Source: Rattus norvegicus
Taxonomy: Eukaryota; Chordata; Mammalia; Rodentia; Muridae
DNA: 64,000 nucleotides
Reading direction: 5' to 3'
NCBI RefSeq assembly: GCF_036323735.1
Contig: NC_086029.1
Span: 48,855,357 to 48,919,356, forward strand
Shown: in pieces, positions 43,707 to 55,715 of the stretch
How the letters are laid out: each line of letters starts with the position of its first letter
Numbering within the stretch: the first letter of the stretch is position 1
Made by a program: the position numbers and the translations under genes
The notes under the pieces: model-generated
Database searches by the model: none
Seen by the model: the letters and a program-made list of their open reading frames with translations, nothing else
Told to the model about the DNA's origin: nothing

Positions 43707-46080
43707 ACAGGAAGCCCACCAGAGATGACCACTCAGACAGTTTATAGACAATTGAAAGCCATTCTTTCCCGGGATAGCCAGGGCTACATAGAGAAAACCT
43801 ACCTCAAATAACAAAAGTCTATTCCAGCGGCTGGTATGACACTCAGATATTTGGGACCTAAGTGTAGCCTGAAGCATTTAGACCAAGGGGCTGTCTCCCT
43901 CTGCAGCTGCAGGGGTGGTTTGCACAAGCAAACAGTTGAACAGGAGCTAACTTAAGTTAGCTGGGGGCATCTTGGCCTCTGGTCCTAGAATAGAGTTGGG
44001 CAGTTTCTCACAGGATTCTCCATCAAGGAGATCAAATTCTAGTTAAACCTGACATGGCCTGAGCAAGAACAGAAGATGGAGGAACCTCTGCCCGGTCACA
44101 CATGTAAGATGAAGGAAGTTTTGCGCTGTCTTTCTAAGGACCAGGAACTTGACTGAGTTCATTCTGTTTCATGTTGGCTAAGCAGTTGAGGATGCACGCT
44201 CTCACTACTAGCTCAGTAAGAAGAACCAATGATCTGGCTAATGCTGACAGGTGGTTAGCCATGGCGATCAGGTAAACAGAGACTGACGCCAACTCTCTGA
44301 TCTACGTCTCCTTTCTTCTCTTTACGTTTTCTCTGACCATAGCAAGGTTTTTCACTAATTACCACTGGTTGTTCGGCATGGTAACGGCTCATGTTAACTC
44401 CTCTTTCTTTCATAAAAAAGAGGGTTCAGACTCCCTCAACTCTAAGGGACAACTCCATGAGGGAGTCAGCTTGACTTTCCAGCCTGGAGACGGGATTCCC
44501 CCAGATGCCCTAGGTGTAAGTCTGTCTGGGAACTAAGTTCCCTAAAGTGTTGATTCCCGGCAGTCAATATGGCTGAGCTGCTATAACTGTGGCACTGGCT
44601 TTTCTTGCCCCTTTTATTTAGAGTCGAAACCAGAATTGGGGCCATTAGACCGTCATTAATATTGAGTCAAGGCCAATGTGAGTTTCCCCTCTTCTCCGAT
44701 ATAGGTGTATACCTGGAGGGTAACGAAGAAAGTACCTGTGGAGTGACGGTGTGCGTTTCCTCTGAACTGGAGGAGGCATAGTCAAACTGTTAGCACAAGC
44801 AACATAGGCAATTTGAGGACACGGTGCAGGTACTTTGTTCTTGGTAGACCATGCATAAGACTGTGATCCCTGAAGGCCATTTTCTAGCCAGTCTTCTCCA
44901 CAGCCTGCTTTATTGAGACCTGTCCCTTCCGTAGACCCATATTGGTCCATCCCTGGAAGGGATATAAGACAGCAGGAGTCGACTCAAAGGATAGTTTCTT
45001 GTCTGGATTTTCTGAATTTCCGTGTCCAGGTTTGGTCATGGTGAGGATTGTGTGTCCCAGGTTAGTAGACTCTGGTCATTTTCACTTTTTTCACAAAAAG
45101 TTTAAGGGGTCCAAGGTCCAAATCCATCTGTGTGGACTTGTCCTCAGTGGCCCTTTTTCTCCTCAAGGAGTGACACCAGTCACTTTCCCATACTCACAGC
45201 AATGGTGAGTCAGCCACCTGGCAGCATTCTCCAACCTTGTCATCCTGTTAGGCCAGTTCTTATTTCTCCAGTCAGTCTCGCCCCAGGGTGTACTCCCTGC
45301 AGTCCAGTAAGCTGGGCTACCAGGACCGAGAGAAAGTTCCACAGGTCCTAGGGCTGCTTCTGGGGTGGCCAAGTTAGTCACTCTTTTACCTCTGGTTTCT
45401 GGCGAATTCCCTTTCGGATGACTGTCTCCACCTCCCTTGCAGATGTGTCTCCAAACAAAAGAACTATAAGATATGCACAGGGACACATGTTGAGACAGAC
45501 ACACAGCAAAGACAGACAGCAGTGGTGACCACACAGTCATATACCTGAATAGACTAGGGGAGTCTCACACAGACCCCCACCCAGAAGATCACCACTCAGA
45601 AATGGGTTATAGCCAATTATAAGTCCTTATTCCAGATGGCTAGGAGGACTAGATTCAGGTATTTGGACTCTAAGTGTAGCCGGGAGCATTTAGACCAAGG
45701 GGCTTTTAAAGGCAAAAATCACATCCTGTTGTCTCCCTCTGCAGCTGCAAGGGAAGGTTTCACAAGCAAACAGCTGATCAGGAGCTAAGGTAAGCCAGCT
45801 GGGGGCATTATGGTCTTAGGTGCTGGACCAGAGCTGGATAATTTCACACAGGATTCTCCAGTTAAACCTGACGTGGCCTGAGCAAGAATACAAGGTGGAG
45901 GAACCTCTGTCCTGCCCCGCCCTGCCCCGCCCTGTCCCGCCCTGCCCCCGCCCTGCCCCGCCCTGCCCCGGCCTGCCCCGCCCTGCCCGGCCTGCCCCGC
46001 CCTGCCCCGCCCTGCCCCCGCCCTGCCCCGCCCTGCCCCGCCCTGCCCCCGCCCTGCCCCGCCCCACGCACATGTAAGGT
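43707..46080 (-). mobile_element. Old ERV-like element, minus strand, with two diverged LTRs
   Basis: Two related LTR-like blocks (43707-44100 and about 45570-46075) bracket 1.47 kb. Orientation comes from the better-preserved third copy at 58,168-58,531, where an AATAAA-type signal reads on the minus strand about 60 bp before the end. The 43.7-kb LTR contains a short B1 fragment. The internal part has short minus-strand frames (44645-44950 and 45163-45540) that I do not recognise; they could be env or gag relics. No RT or integrase motif is visible. Confidence 0.6.
45911..46066. repeat. GC-box minisatellite inside the 5' LTR
   Basis: Fifteen head-to-tail units of about 10 bp (CCTGCCCCGC with 9- and 11-bp variants). 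About a dozen of the junctions create CCCCGCCC, an Sp1-type GC box on the minus strand. Runs of G3-G5 on the minus strand also suit G-quadruplex folding. Open frames here are repeat artefacts. Confidence 0.95.
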
Positions 46081-46150
46081 GGAGGAACCCTGCCCTGTCC
46101 TGCCTTGTTACATGCGTTGCCCTGTCCTGCCTTGTTACATGCGTTGTCCA
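46081..46150. repeat. Short tandem duplication next to the GC-box array
   Basis: The segment CCCTGTCCTGCCTTGTTACA plus TGCGTTG occurs twice in a row at about 46093-46147. It is likely a further product of slippage at the edge of the minisatellite. Confidence 0.8.
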
Positions 46151-46223
46151 GAGATGTCAGTTGAAACCATAGTCTCTTTCTTCTCGACCTCTAACAAATC
46201 GAGTGGGGTTACTACAGGAAAAT

Positions 46224-46322
46224 TTTTTTTTTTTTGGTTCTATTTTTTGGAGCTGGGGACCGAACCCAGGGCCTTGTGCTTCCTAGGCAAGCGCTCTACC
46301 ACTGAGCTAAATCCCCAACCCC
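46224..46322 (-). mobile_element. ID SINE
   Basis: Duplication CAGGAAAAT at 46215-46223 and 46323-46331. Confidence 0.95.
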
Positions 46323-46533
46323 CAGGAAAATGTTTTAATGAAATTGACCCAGCTGGGATTGTAGGGGAGGGAAAGTCATAGACATATTTGGAGTGAAATG
46401 GCGAGAGGTCCCCGGCCACCCTTTGGTGGCAGATGAGGCAAGATGCACTGAAAGTGAGCAATCAATAGGAAAAAAGAACGAATCTTTAGAACCTCACGTC
46501 AGACTGTGTGACTCCAGTTAGAACTAAGAATTC

Positions 46534-46644
46534 GGGATTGGGGATTTAGCTCAGTGGTAGAGCGTTTACCTAGCAAGCACAGGGCCCTGGGTTCGGTCCC
46601 CAGCTCCAAAAAAAAAAAAAAAAAAAGAAAAAAAGAAAAAAAAA
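46534..46644 (+). mobile_element. ID SINE
   Basis: Duplication AGAACTAAGAATTC at 46520-46533 and 46645-46658. Confidence 0.96.
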
Positions 46645-46884
46645 AGAACTAAGAATTCTGCCTTTTGTTTTCAAAAGAGATGGCCGTTCTCTCAAAAACC
46701 TGACATCCTTAGGGTGCCTGTGCTCATCCTCCTTGCCTCCATGGTATCTGCTATTTTCTATTACCTCAACCTCTGACCCTCCAATAGGCTGGGCCACCCT
46801 CACTTCTTGGCCACGTTGTTGCTTTCTATCTGGTGAGACAAACACATTTTCTTTTCTTTTTTTTTAATAAATTATTAGATATAC

Positions 46885-47072
46885 TTTTTTATGAAGATTT
46901 ATTTATTTATTATGTATATGAGTACACTGTAGCTGTCTTCAGACATACCAGAAGAGGGCATTGGATCCCATTACAGATGGTTGTGAGCCACCATGTGGTT
47001 GCTGGGATTTGAACTCAGGACCTCTGGAAGAGCAGTCAGTGCTCTTAACCACCGAGCCATCTCTCCAGCCCC
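46885..47072 (-). mobile_element. B2 SINE
   Basis: GATTTATTTATTTATTATGT ... CATCTCTCCAGCCC; CAAACACATTTTCT flanks it on both sides. Confidence 0.95.
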
Positions 47073-47079
47073 CAAACAC

Positions 47080-48460
47080 ATTTTCTAACCCAATCTTTGG
47101 GTAAAGCCATCCTCTCAGTGAGGCCTTCCTTGCAATGTCTCCTCTGTTCCTCATCTTCTCTGTCCACAACAAAAGGCAAACCTTTGCATGTCCAATATAT
47201 ACATCTCAGGAAGAATATCTAAGAAGGTAGAGCCAGTGGTCACCTGCTGGGTCATGCCCTGCCTTGTTCTTGTGACTGGGGTGCCTGGAGTGCTGCTGGC
47301 ATGTGGATGGGGTCAAGGGGAGACGACTTAGTCCATAATTTGGGTCCACAGTCCCTGTTTTCCAGGAGTAGGAAACAGTGGAACCTGGGACAATTGCTGT
47401 GGTTCCTGGTCTCTCATGTACCCAGGTACCACTGGTGTACCTATGGGAGCCAGGGACTGGGGTTCCTGGTCTGGACCAGGCAGGAAGGAAGGCTGAGTCT
47501 AGAATACGAATGGAACTGGGTTTGGTTCCTATTGAGTGCTGATAATACCAAGGGGTTGGAAGAGAGAAGGCCTTCAGATGTGACTCTTTATGGAGAAGGC
47601 CTCCCCGTGATGTGCTCCTTGATGAAGGGACACTCAAAATATTTTATTTGACGGTGAATACGAACGCATATGCCTTGCTCAGGGTAAAGTGGGGATTCAA
47701 TACCCTTTGCAGGAAGGAATGCCCAGGAAGGGAAGCTCATCCTAGATACCTTGTTAGCATGGAGAATCCAGGTTTTTATGCTCCTTGACCGACCAACCGA
47801 TCGATCGCATTGACCCTCAGTGGGGTGTCGTGGCTACCCTGTTCCAGAGTAGGTATAGAAGTAGGCAAGGAGAAGCCCCACCCCTACTTTTCTGAATTCT
47901 GAGATTCATGGGGTCTGAGCTTGCCCAACCTTACCAGTTCTTCTGTTTGGACCCCACAGTCATCTATAGGGTGAACAACTAGAACAGAAGTGGAACTTAG
48001 GTTTTCTCTTGTTCTGTAGCTTTTAAAAATTAACCCTAAAGGAAGGCCCACCGTGGGGCAGGGGCAGCTGATTTTTGAGGCACAATTTGTACAGAATACC
48101 TATCTGCATCAGGCCCTGCGAAGATCCTGGGGCAGAGAGAGAGATGGACAGTGGGCTTGGATCCCAAACTCTGGGTTTTCTTGTAAAAGAAAATACACAA
48201 ATTGTGTTGAAGGCACGATGTCCAATGAATGGTGCCGTTGAGAACAGATTGGATCACAGGGCAGTGACCTGTGTGGATGAATTCGACACTGATGAGATTG
48301 TGGAGGTGAGACCTTGTTGGAGGAAAATGTCACTGTGAAGGTGCATCTGTGTCTGCTCCTGATGTCTGGTACATTCCTGTAGCCATGATGTTCTGCTGCT
48401 TCTGCCCCTGAAATGCCGGAACCAGGTGACTTTGGTCAGAAGCCATGAGCCAAAATATCT
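47080..48460. other. Unrecognised, SINE-free stretch
   Basis: 1.4 kb without a SINE. Frames at 47206-47637 (minus), 47301-47651 (plus) and 48053-48338 (plus) show no domain I know. It may be old retroviral sequence continuing from the element at 43.7-46.1 kb, but I have no motif to show it. Confidence 0.3.
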
Positions 48461-48577
48461 TCCACTTTGTTTCTCTCAGAACTTTTTTTTTTTGTCACAA
48501 TTGAGTACTGTGAATTTAACACACTGTTAAATGGAAGATGTCAGATCCACAAGAGTACTGTGCATACATACATACAT

Positions 48578-48579
<2 letters not shown>

Positions 48580-48622
<43 letters not shown>
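48580..48622. repeat. (CATA)n/(GT)n microsatellite
   Basis: Three CATA units (48566-48579) followed by about 20 GT units. Confidence 0.96.
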
Positions 48623-48623
<1 letters not shown>

Positions 48624-48934
48624 TGGTTAAGGATACAAAGTCTCAATTATACAAGATACAATATAGGCCCTGGATCTCTCTATACAACATATGGGTACAG
48701 CTAATGGAAAGGAATTATAGTTTTCTAATAATAGGAAATCAAAGGTATTGTGTAAAAACAAAACAAGTTTTTCCTCCTGGTCACTTTGTCCCCAGAAATA
48801 ATGACTCTGAGATTAATTATTTATTAATAAACTCCTAGGCCATGAGCTTGTTCTCTGACTTGCTATTAACTTATCCCTTTTATCCTAACCCGAATTCAGC
48901 TATGTAGCTGTTTTTCTCTCTGTGTCTTCTTAAG

Positions 48935-49112
48935 TATTTATTATTTATTTTATTTATATGACTACACTGTAGCTGTCTTCAGACACACAGAAGAGGACAC
49001 CAGAGCCCATTACAGATGGTTGTGAGCCACCGTGTGGTTGCTGGGAATTGAACTCAGGACCTCTGGAAGAACAGTCAGTGCTCTTAACCACTGAGCCATC
49101 TCTCCAGACCTC
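48935..49112 (-). mobile_element. B2 SINE
   Basis: TATTTATTATTTATTTTATT ... GAGCCATCTCTCCAGACC; CTCTCTGTGTCTTCTT flanks both ends. Confidence 0.95.
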
Positions 49113-49479
49113 TCTGTGTCTTCTTGTGTCCTTCTCTGCAGTATTCTTGAGGTGAATCTCCCCTTTATTCTATCCTGAGTTTAGCTACCTGCTGGTTTAC
49201 AACTGTCTCCTTAGTATTTCCTTAGCATTCTGGGTGAATCTTCCCTACCTCTAGTTCCCAGAATTCTATCTATCCCTGTCAGATGTCCCACCTCCTATTC
49301 TCTGCTTCAGCTCATTGGCCACAAGCTTTTTTATTGACAGGTGATGCTTATAAGAGATTCTCTCTCTGGTATTGGATCCCCTGGAGTTGGAATTACAGGT
49401 GGTTATAAGCCACCCTGCATAGATGCTGGGAACAAGATTCCAGACCTCTACAAGAGCAGCAAGCCATCTCCACAGTCCC

Positions 49480-50180
49480 TACAGAATAGAGCTGAATGTG
49501 TGAAGTGCTCTTACCACAATATTACCTATGAGGGGATGATGCAGAGTGGGATGTGATGGAATGTTATGGCCTTGGTAGTGGTTGTCATCCGTGGCTCTGA
49601 GGTGGAATGTACTGGGTATGATAACTGTGTCTTTGGAGGAGCTGGTGCACAAGAAGATCAGGTATCCAAACAGTAGATGCAAGGTACTGAGAGCCTTTGG
49701 TGACTAAAGAGCATAGAGACAACAGTGGGTCGCTTGTGGTAGCGATGCCCAGTGTGTGTGGACAGCCAAGAGGCAACGAAGGGTCAAGTGAGGTTTACAT
49801 CATGGATAGGGTTCCTGAGTACAGCTCAGCCTATGAGATAGGTATGAGAGGATGCCTTGGGATAGCAGGATAACATAGGCGAAGAACAACACAGGTATTG
49901 GCTGCGGGGTGGAAAGCATCAGTGGTAGGTGGAATAGATTTGGAATAATACATTTTGGAGGTAGGAGCTGACAGTCCTCTTCAGTAGGGTGGATGTGAGG
50001 GAGAAGAGAGAAGTGTTTGGCTGTGAGTCATAGAACTCAAATTAAGGCCAACAACAAGAAATGGGTCAGCTCCAACAGGAAAGTGTTCCAAGACTACTGG
50101 GTTCAGAGTTTGGAGCAGGAATGCAGTCCTGGGTTCCCAAGCACTTTCCTTTTAATTATAAGTAAGCATATGTGTGTCTG
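49480..50180. other. No gene seen
   Basis: Unique-looking sequence; no repeat or exon recognised. Confidence 0.35.
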
Positions 50181-50349
50181 TCTGTAGGTTTGTGCAGACT
50201 CTCAGAGTGTAGATTCTCAGAGGCACTGGAAGAGAATGTCAGATCGTCTGGAGCTGGGGTTATAGATGTTTGTGAGCCACCCAATGTGGGGGGTAGGAAC
50301 TGAATTCAGGTCCTATGGAAGAGCAGCACATGCTTTAAAAACTGAGCCA

Positions 50350-50536
50350 TCCGGACTGGACAGATGGCTCAGCGGTTAAGCGAACTGACTGCTCTTCCAG
50401 AGTGCCTGAATTCAAATCCCAGCAACCACATGGTGGCTTACAACTATCTGTAATGGAATCTGAAGCCCTCTTCTGATATGTCTCAAGACAGCTACAGTGT
50501 ACTCATATATATAAAATAGATAATTCTTTTAAAAAA
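50350..50536 (+). mobile_element. B2 SINE inserted in a B3/B4-like SINE
   Basis: GGACTGGACAGATGGCTCAG head. The interrupted older SINE (minus, about 50190-50349) ends in AAAAACTGAGCCATCC, and nearly the same string (AAAAAATGAGCCATCC) follows the B2, a likely target duplication. Confidence 0.85.
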
Positions 50537-50669
50537 ATGAGCCATCCCTCCAAGTCCTTTCTTAAAGACATGGCTGTTAAGTGTTGCCTACATGTGTCTC
50601 AGACTCCTAGGTTCATGTAATGATTTCCCTCACTGAGCTTCTTGAATGTTTGGGACAGCAAGTGTGGGG

Positions 50670-50704
50670 TGTGTGTGCGCGTGCGCGTGTGTGTGCGTGT
50701 GTGT

Positions 50705-50743
<39 letters not shown>
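50670..50743. repeat. (GT)n microsatellite with GC interruptions
   Basis: GTGTGCGCGTGCGCGTGTGT passing into pure GT. Confidence 0.96.
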
Positions 50744-50744
<1 letters not shown>

Positions 50745-51787
50745 ACTCGAGCGCCACCATGCCCTGCATGCCCTCTTTCCTGTTTGATGGCTTCATCTTC
50801 AGGCTGGAAGGGGAACTCTTTGTCATACCCAGGTTACAACATGTGAATATAGAATTTCTCTTCCCAGAACCTCAGTAGTCTATTGTCCTGACTCACTGTT
50901 CCAAATCCAGCCACATTCAAGGAGAACAGGACACAATCTAAATAGGCTCGCCCCTGGACCTGGACCAAAAGTGAAGGAAGTGCACATTTGAACCAATGGA
51001 GCCTTCTGTCAGAAAGGGCAGGAGTGGGGTTGATGGCTGCTGTCAGCAGTGTTGGCTCAGCAGGACGGAAGGGGAACCAGCGAAAGACACTAGGATTTCA
51101 GGGGAGGCAAGTGGGTGTGTGTGGGATGCTGTCTAGATGCAGACGAGGGCAGGCACAGGTGAGAGCCTGTGATTGGGCAGTGGAAAAGGAAGGTGGGCTG
51201 AGAATTTTAGAAACCAGCACAGAGAGTATAGGGAGACAGAGGGAGGGAAGGAGAGGAAGAGACAAGATGGAACCTATGGGGGAGGAAGAGGAGCGGGAGC
51301 CACATCGTCCTGGGAGCCATAAGTATTGGGGATTTCTTAGGTAGATGATGAAGTAGTAAGCAAGGTATGTCTGCCCCATCTAGGTGTGCACTTGTGTTTA
51401 TATCAACTGAGTTTTGAGTTCATTGTGCGAGCATTTTGTGGGTTGAGAATTTACTAATACAAATCTGATGGATAAATTACAAGCCTCTAGAGTTTTGATT
51501 TTACCAGGTCACAAGGATTTGTGACAGCTAACCACGGGGGGCAGATGGCTGGGAATACGACCAGAATCTGTAGCAGGAGAACCAAGAGTTGGGCTTTTGC
51601 TACATGGGCCTAGCCATGGAGGCAGTGAGACCAGAGAGTAGCCCGCGATGGCGTGGGATGGTGACTTTAATTTTTATTTCACGCAACAGGTTTGAGTTCA
51701 TACACTGAGTTGAAAACAGAGCATTCAGGGTCCAGTGGAGACAGTAACATGCCGAGGACAAGTAATGATGGGATAGCTTCATGGGCA
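50745..51787. other. No gene assigned
   Basis: The opposite-strand frames at 50988-51379 come from a purine-rich tract (51200-51300); no domain recognised. Confidence 0.35.
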
Positions 51788-52070
51788 GTGTCTGAGTTAG
51801 GGTTTCCACTGCTGTGAACAGACATCATGACCAAGGCAACTCTTATAAGGACAACATTTAATTGGGTCTGGCTTAAAGGTTCAGAGGTTCAGTCTATTAT
51901 CATCATGGTGGGAAGAATGGCAGCATTCAGGCAGACACAGTGCAGGAGAAGGAGCTGAGGGTTCTACCTCTTGCTCTGAAGGCAAACAGAACGCTAGCTT
52001 CCAGGGACACAGTCACACCCACTCCAACAAGGCCACACCTCCTAATAGTACTATCAAAACACCACGTACA
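51788..52070 (+). repeat. Rodent interspersed repeat (possibly URR1-type)
   Basis: GTGTCTGAGTTAGGGTTTCC ... AAGGCAACTCTTATAAGGAC ... CTCCTAATAGTAC. An uninterrupted copy, useful as the empty-site reference for two ID insertions elsewhere. Confidence 0.7.
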
Positions 52071-52626
52071 GCAAGGCTGAAGTGAAGACTGGAAATAGTT
52101 CCAGTATCTTCTGTGCTACAGCATTATTGCCAGTGCGAAATCCTAAGTGCCTGTAGTGGAGGCTGCAGATAAACAATGGTAGGAACGAGTCAAGTCAAGC
52201 CTGTGTGTAAAAGAAGGACTTGAAGGGAGGTGTAGCTCAGGGCTTGAATGCTGACTTCGCTCTCATAGCTCAGCTGCGCAGAACTTCGAGAAGCTAGGGA
52301 TGCAAAGGAGAGTGAAACCCCCAGGGCCAGACGGTTCCTGAGTAAAAGTGCTTGTAGTGCAAGCTATCAAGATGAGTTCAGGCCCGGGATCCATGCCAGA
52401 AACTGGGTGTGGTGGCACACGTGTCATCTCAGCGCTCCTAGGTAAGAGAGGAGGCAGCCACAGAATCAGTCCATGCTCACAGGCCAGTTAGCCTGGCGTA
52501 CAAAGTGAGAGAAACAGATAGAGACACCCTGTCTCAACAAGATGGAAGTGAGAACTGATTCCCAAAAACTACCCTTTGACCGCAACGCGCTACAGCAAGC
52601 ATGTTCCTGCAGTAGGCTTGAGTGCG

Positions 52627-52646
52627 CACGCGCGCGCGCGCGCGCG

Positions 52647-52711
<65 letters not shown>
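52627..52711. repeat. (CG)n(CA)n compound microsatellite
   Basis: About 14 CG units followed by about 28 CA units, without interruption. Confidence 0.98.
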
Positions 52712-52714
<3 letters not shown>

Positions 52715-52809
52715 AATAAATTAAGGGCTGGCAAGAGACTTATCAGATAAATACAGTTGCTAACAAACCTGATAGCAATAGTTACCAAGCAACAGCCTGT
52801 TTGGTTCCC

Positions 52810-53160
52810 TCTGACCTCCCTTCCTCTTTTCCTTCCTCCCTCCCTGCCTCCCTGCCTCTCTCCCTCCCTCCCTTCCTCTTTCCCTTTCTCCTTCCTTCTC
52901 CTCTGGCCTCTTTCTGTTCTCTCTCTGTCTTCCCTCTCCACCTGTTCCAGGCCAGTCTCCTCTTTCTCCCCCTTGTCTCCCTCTGTACCTCCCTCCCTCC
53001 TTCCCTCTCTTCCCTCTCTCTCTCTCTCTCTTCCTTTCTCCCTCCCCCCTTTTCTCTTTCCCCCTTTTCTCCCTACCCCCCCTTCTCCATATGTTCCTGC
53101 CTGGCCTCATCTTGCCTCTTCTCGCCCCCCCCCCCCGTTTCTACTCCCTTCTTACTTTCT
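52810..53160. repeat. 350-bp polypyrimidine tract
   Basis: Almost pure C and T on the plus strand (TCCC, CCTT, CT units, and a C14 run near 53126-53139). The 116- to 167-codon frames here are low-complexity artefacts. Confidence 0.97.
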
Positions 53161-53167
53161 TTTTTCA

Positions 53168-53222
53168 TTTATTCATTTGTTCATCCATTTATTTATTTAT
53201 TTATTTATTATTTATTTATTTG
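53168..53222. repeat. (TTTA)n/(ATTC)n microsatellite
   Basis: ATTCATTTGTTCATCC then TTTA tetramers. Confidence 0.95.
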
Positions 53223-53227
53223 ATGAC

Positions 53228-53332
53228 ATGAACTTATTATGTACACCAAGCTCGCCTTAATTTACAGAGATCCACCTGATTCTGCGTCCTAAGTGCTGGA
53301 ATTAAAGGTATGTGCTACCACACTGGTCTCTT
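53228..53332 (-). mobile_element. B1 SINE fragment
   Basis: TGTACACCAAGCTCGCCTTA ... CCTAAGTGCTGGAATTAAAG. Confidence 0.7.
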
Positions 53333-54129
53333 TTCTTTTTAAAAAAAATCTATTTTTATGGTGAACCTTTTCTTCTAAACAGTCCAGCTCACTTATGGTT
53401 ATTTTAGAACACTAAGCCTGCCAGACTTCGATCAAATTGTTCTGTCCTGCCTCCGAATACAGGATGGAAGGATTCCTTTCATTCCTTGTTTCTACCCAAC
53501 GTGGCTCAAAGGAACAGTATTTAATACTCAAGGGAAATGAAAGATACCCATTCTGATGTTAGAGGAGCTTGCTCTGCCTGCTTCCGGAGAGCCTGGGAAC
53601 AAGCGTGGGTCTTGTTGCCTCCTGTAAACTGACTGTAAAGTCAGAGGCAGGACATAGACGTGTTTACCTGAGGTGGTTTAAGGGATGATGGTCCAGCTAA
53701 ACCTAGAGCACGTAGCTGCTTTGAGTTTGATTAAGCCACAGCTGTGACTTCTCAGCCTTGACTAGAATAGCAAAAGTGGAACTTTCTTCTTGCTGTTGTG
53801 AGACAGGGTCTTGTGTTGTAGCCCAGGATGTCTCAGAGTCAGTCTTTTGAATGCTGGGCTTCTAGGCACCGACCACCATGTGTGGCAGCAGAGTGTTCTA
53901 TTAAGAGCAATACTCTTACTTCTGTACAGAGAAAAGGCAAACGTCCTTTGAATCCTCTCTTGGAACTGTTTTAAGTGATGGAGACCTCGCTTCGGTATAA
54001 TGAAAGCTAACAAAACAAAAGGACGCAAACAATCCTCCCTTACAGTGAAGGGATGTAGAACACAGTTCCTGTCTGGCTTCTGCCAGCACACATGGAGTTC
54101 ACATACCAACACTCACACATACACATAAA

Positions 54130-54355
54130 GCAACAACTTTTAAAAACCTATGTATTGTTTGTCTGAGAGTTTTGCCTGCATATGTGTTTATGTACCCTGT
54201 ACATGCCCACAGAGGTCAGAAGCAGCCATCAGATCCCTTGGGATTAGAGCTACATATGGTAGTGCACCATTCGGTGGGAGCTTGGCATTGAATCTGGGTC
54301 CTGTGGAAGAACAACAGGTACTTTTAACTGCTGAACCAACTCTCCAGCCTCCATA
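54130..54355 (-). mobile_element. B3/B4-like SINE
   Basis: GCATATGTGTTTATGTACCC ... GAACCAACTCTCCAGCC. Confidence 0.65.
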
Positions 54356-54402
54356 AAACAATAGACTAAGAAAACAAACAAACAAACAAACAAACAACCA
54401 AG

Positions 54403-54600
54403 GGGTCTGGAGAGATGGCTCAGTGGTTAAGAGCACATACTGCTCTTCCTGAGGACCTGAGTTTGATTCCCAGCATCCACAGCAGGTGGCTTAAAACTCC
54501 TGGTAACTCCATCTCCTGAGAGATCACACACCTCTGACCTCTTTGGGCACTTGCCTTCATGTGCACCTACCACCCTCACACATACACATAGCTACAATAA
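54403..54600 (+). mobile_element. B3 SINE
   Basis: GTCTGGAGAGATGGCTCAGT ... CTGACCTCTTTGGGCACTTG ... CACATACACATAG. Confidence 0.78.
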
Positions 54601-54617
54601 CAAAAGTAAATATTTTT

Positions 54618-54719
54618 TTTCTTTTTTCTTTTTTTTTTTTTTTTCGGAGCTGGGGACCGAACCCAGGGCCTTGCGCTTGCTAGGCAAGCGCTCTACCACT
54701 GAGCTAAATATCCAACCCC
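54618..54719 (-). mobile_element. ID SINE
   Basis: Duplication AAAAGTAAATATTTTT at 54602-54617 and 54720-54735. Confidence 0.96.
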
Positions 54720-55263
54720 AAAAGTAAATATTTTTAAAAAGAAATAAAATCACTGTTTAATCAGTAGACAGATATGTAACACATAGTTTTTCCTGCTAAT
54801 TGAATGTAAGTGCAACCTCTTTCACTTGTGACTTAAAGCCATTCATATTACATGTACTTCGGGAAACACTCCTGTTCTTTGTTTTGGGGTAATTTCGTGT
54901 TTCAGCAGCGCCAGGCTATGTGCTCTGCTAGCCGTAATTGCGTGTGCATGAACACCATACATTGAGGTTTGTATTAGAAGGGCTGTCTTGTTATGTAAAT
55001 GCACCTGTCGGTTAGTTGGACCTACCAAAGTCCTCTTCCCATCAACGACTCTACTAAGATGTGAGGTCTTAACCTGGGAGATTAGTCCGTTTTGCTTTCT
55101 CGTATTACAAACGTTTAAATCCACACTGCAGTAGAACACTTTCTCATTTCTGAATGACTGAGTTTTAGGATGTACTGGATGCAAAGGGAGTTAGAGGCTG
55201 TATTTTTTGTCGTTGTTGTTGTTGTTGTTGTTTTGGTTTTTGTTTTGTTTCAATCTTGATTTT

Positions 55264-55446
55264 TGAAAAAGGTTTATTTATTTATTGTATGCATACAAAT
55301 ACACTGTTGCTGTCTTCAGATACACCAGAAAGGGCATGGAATCCAATCACAAATGGTTATGAGCCACCATGTGGTTTCTGGGAATTGAACTCAGGACCTC
55401 TGGAAGAGCAGTCAGTGCTCTTAACCACTGAACCATGTCTCCAGCC
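55264..55446 (-). mobile_element. B2 SINE
   Basis: AAAAAGGTTTATTTATTTAT ... GAACCATGTCTCCAGCC. Confidence 0.9.
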
Positions 55447-55631
55447 ATTAATCTTGAATTTTTAACATCTTTTAATTATTTGTGCTTGTGTATACACATG
55501 CACATGTGTGTGTGTGTGCATATGCACATGCATGTGCAAGCCCAGAGGTTGTTGTTGGGTGTCTTAACTCACTGGGATCTGGACTCGCTAATTCAACCAG
55601 GCTTGCTGGCCAGGGAACCCCAGAAACCCTG

Positions 55632-55680
55632 TGTCTTAGTTAGGGTTTTACTGCTCTGAATAGACACCATGACAAGGCAA

Positions 55681-55715
<35 letters not shown>

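Noticed and set aside
45816..46077. Three ~85-codon frames rich in Gly/Arg/Ala or Pro
   Set aside because: They are translations of the 10-bp GC-rich minisatellite.
52757..53260. Long frames of 116-167 codons on both strands
   Set aside because: They are products of a polypyrimidine/polypurine tract with almost no stop codons by composition.
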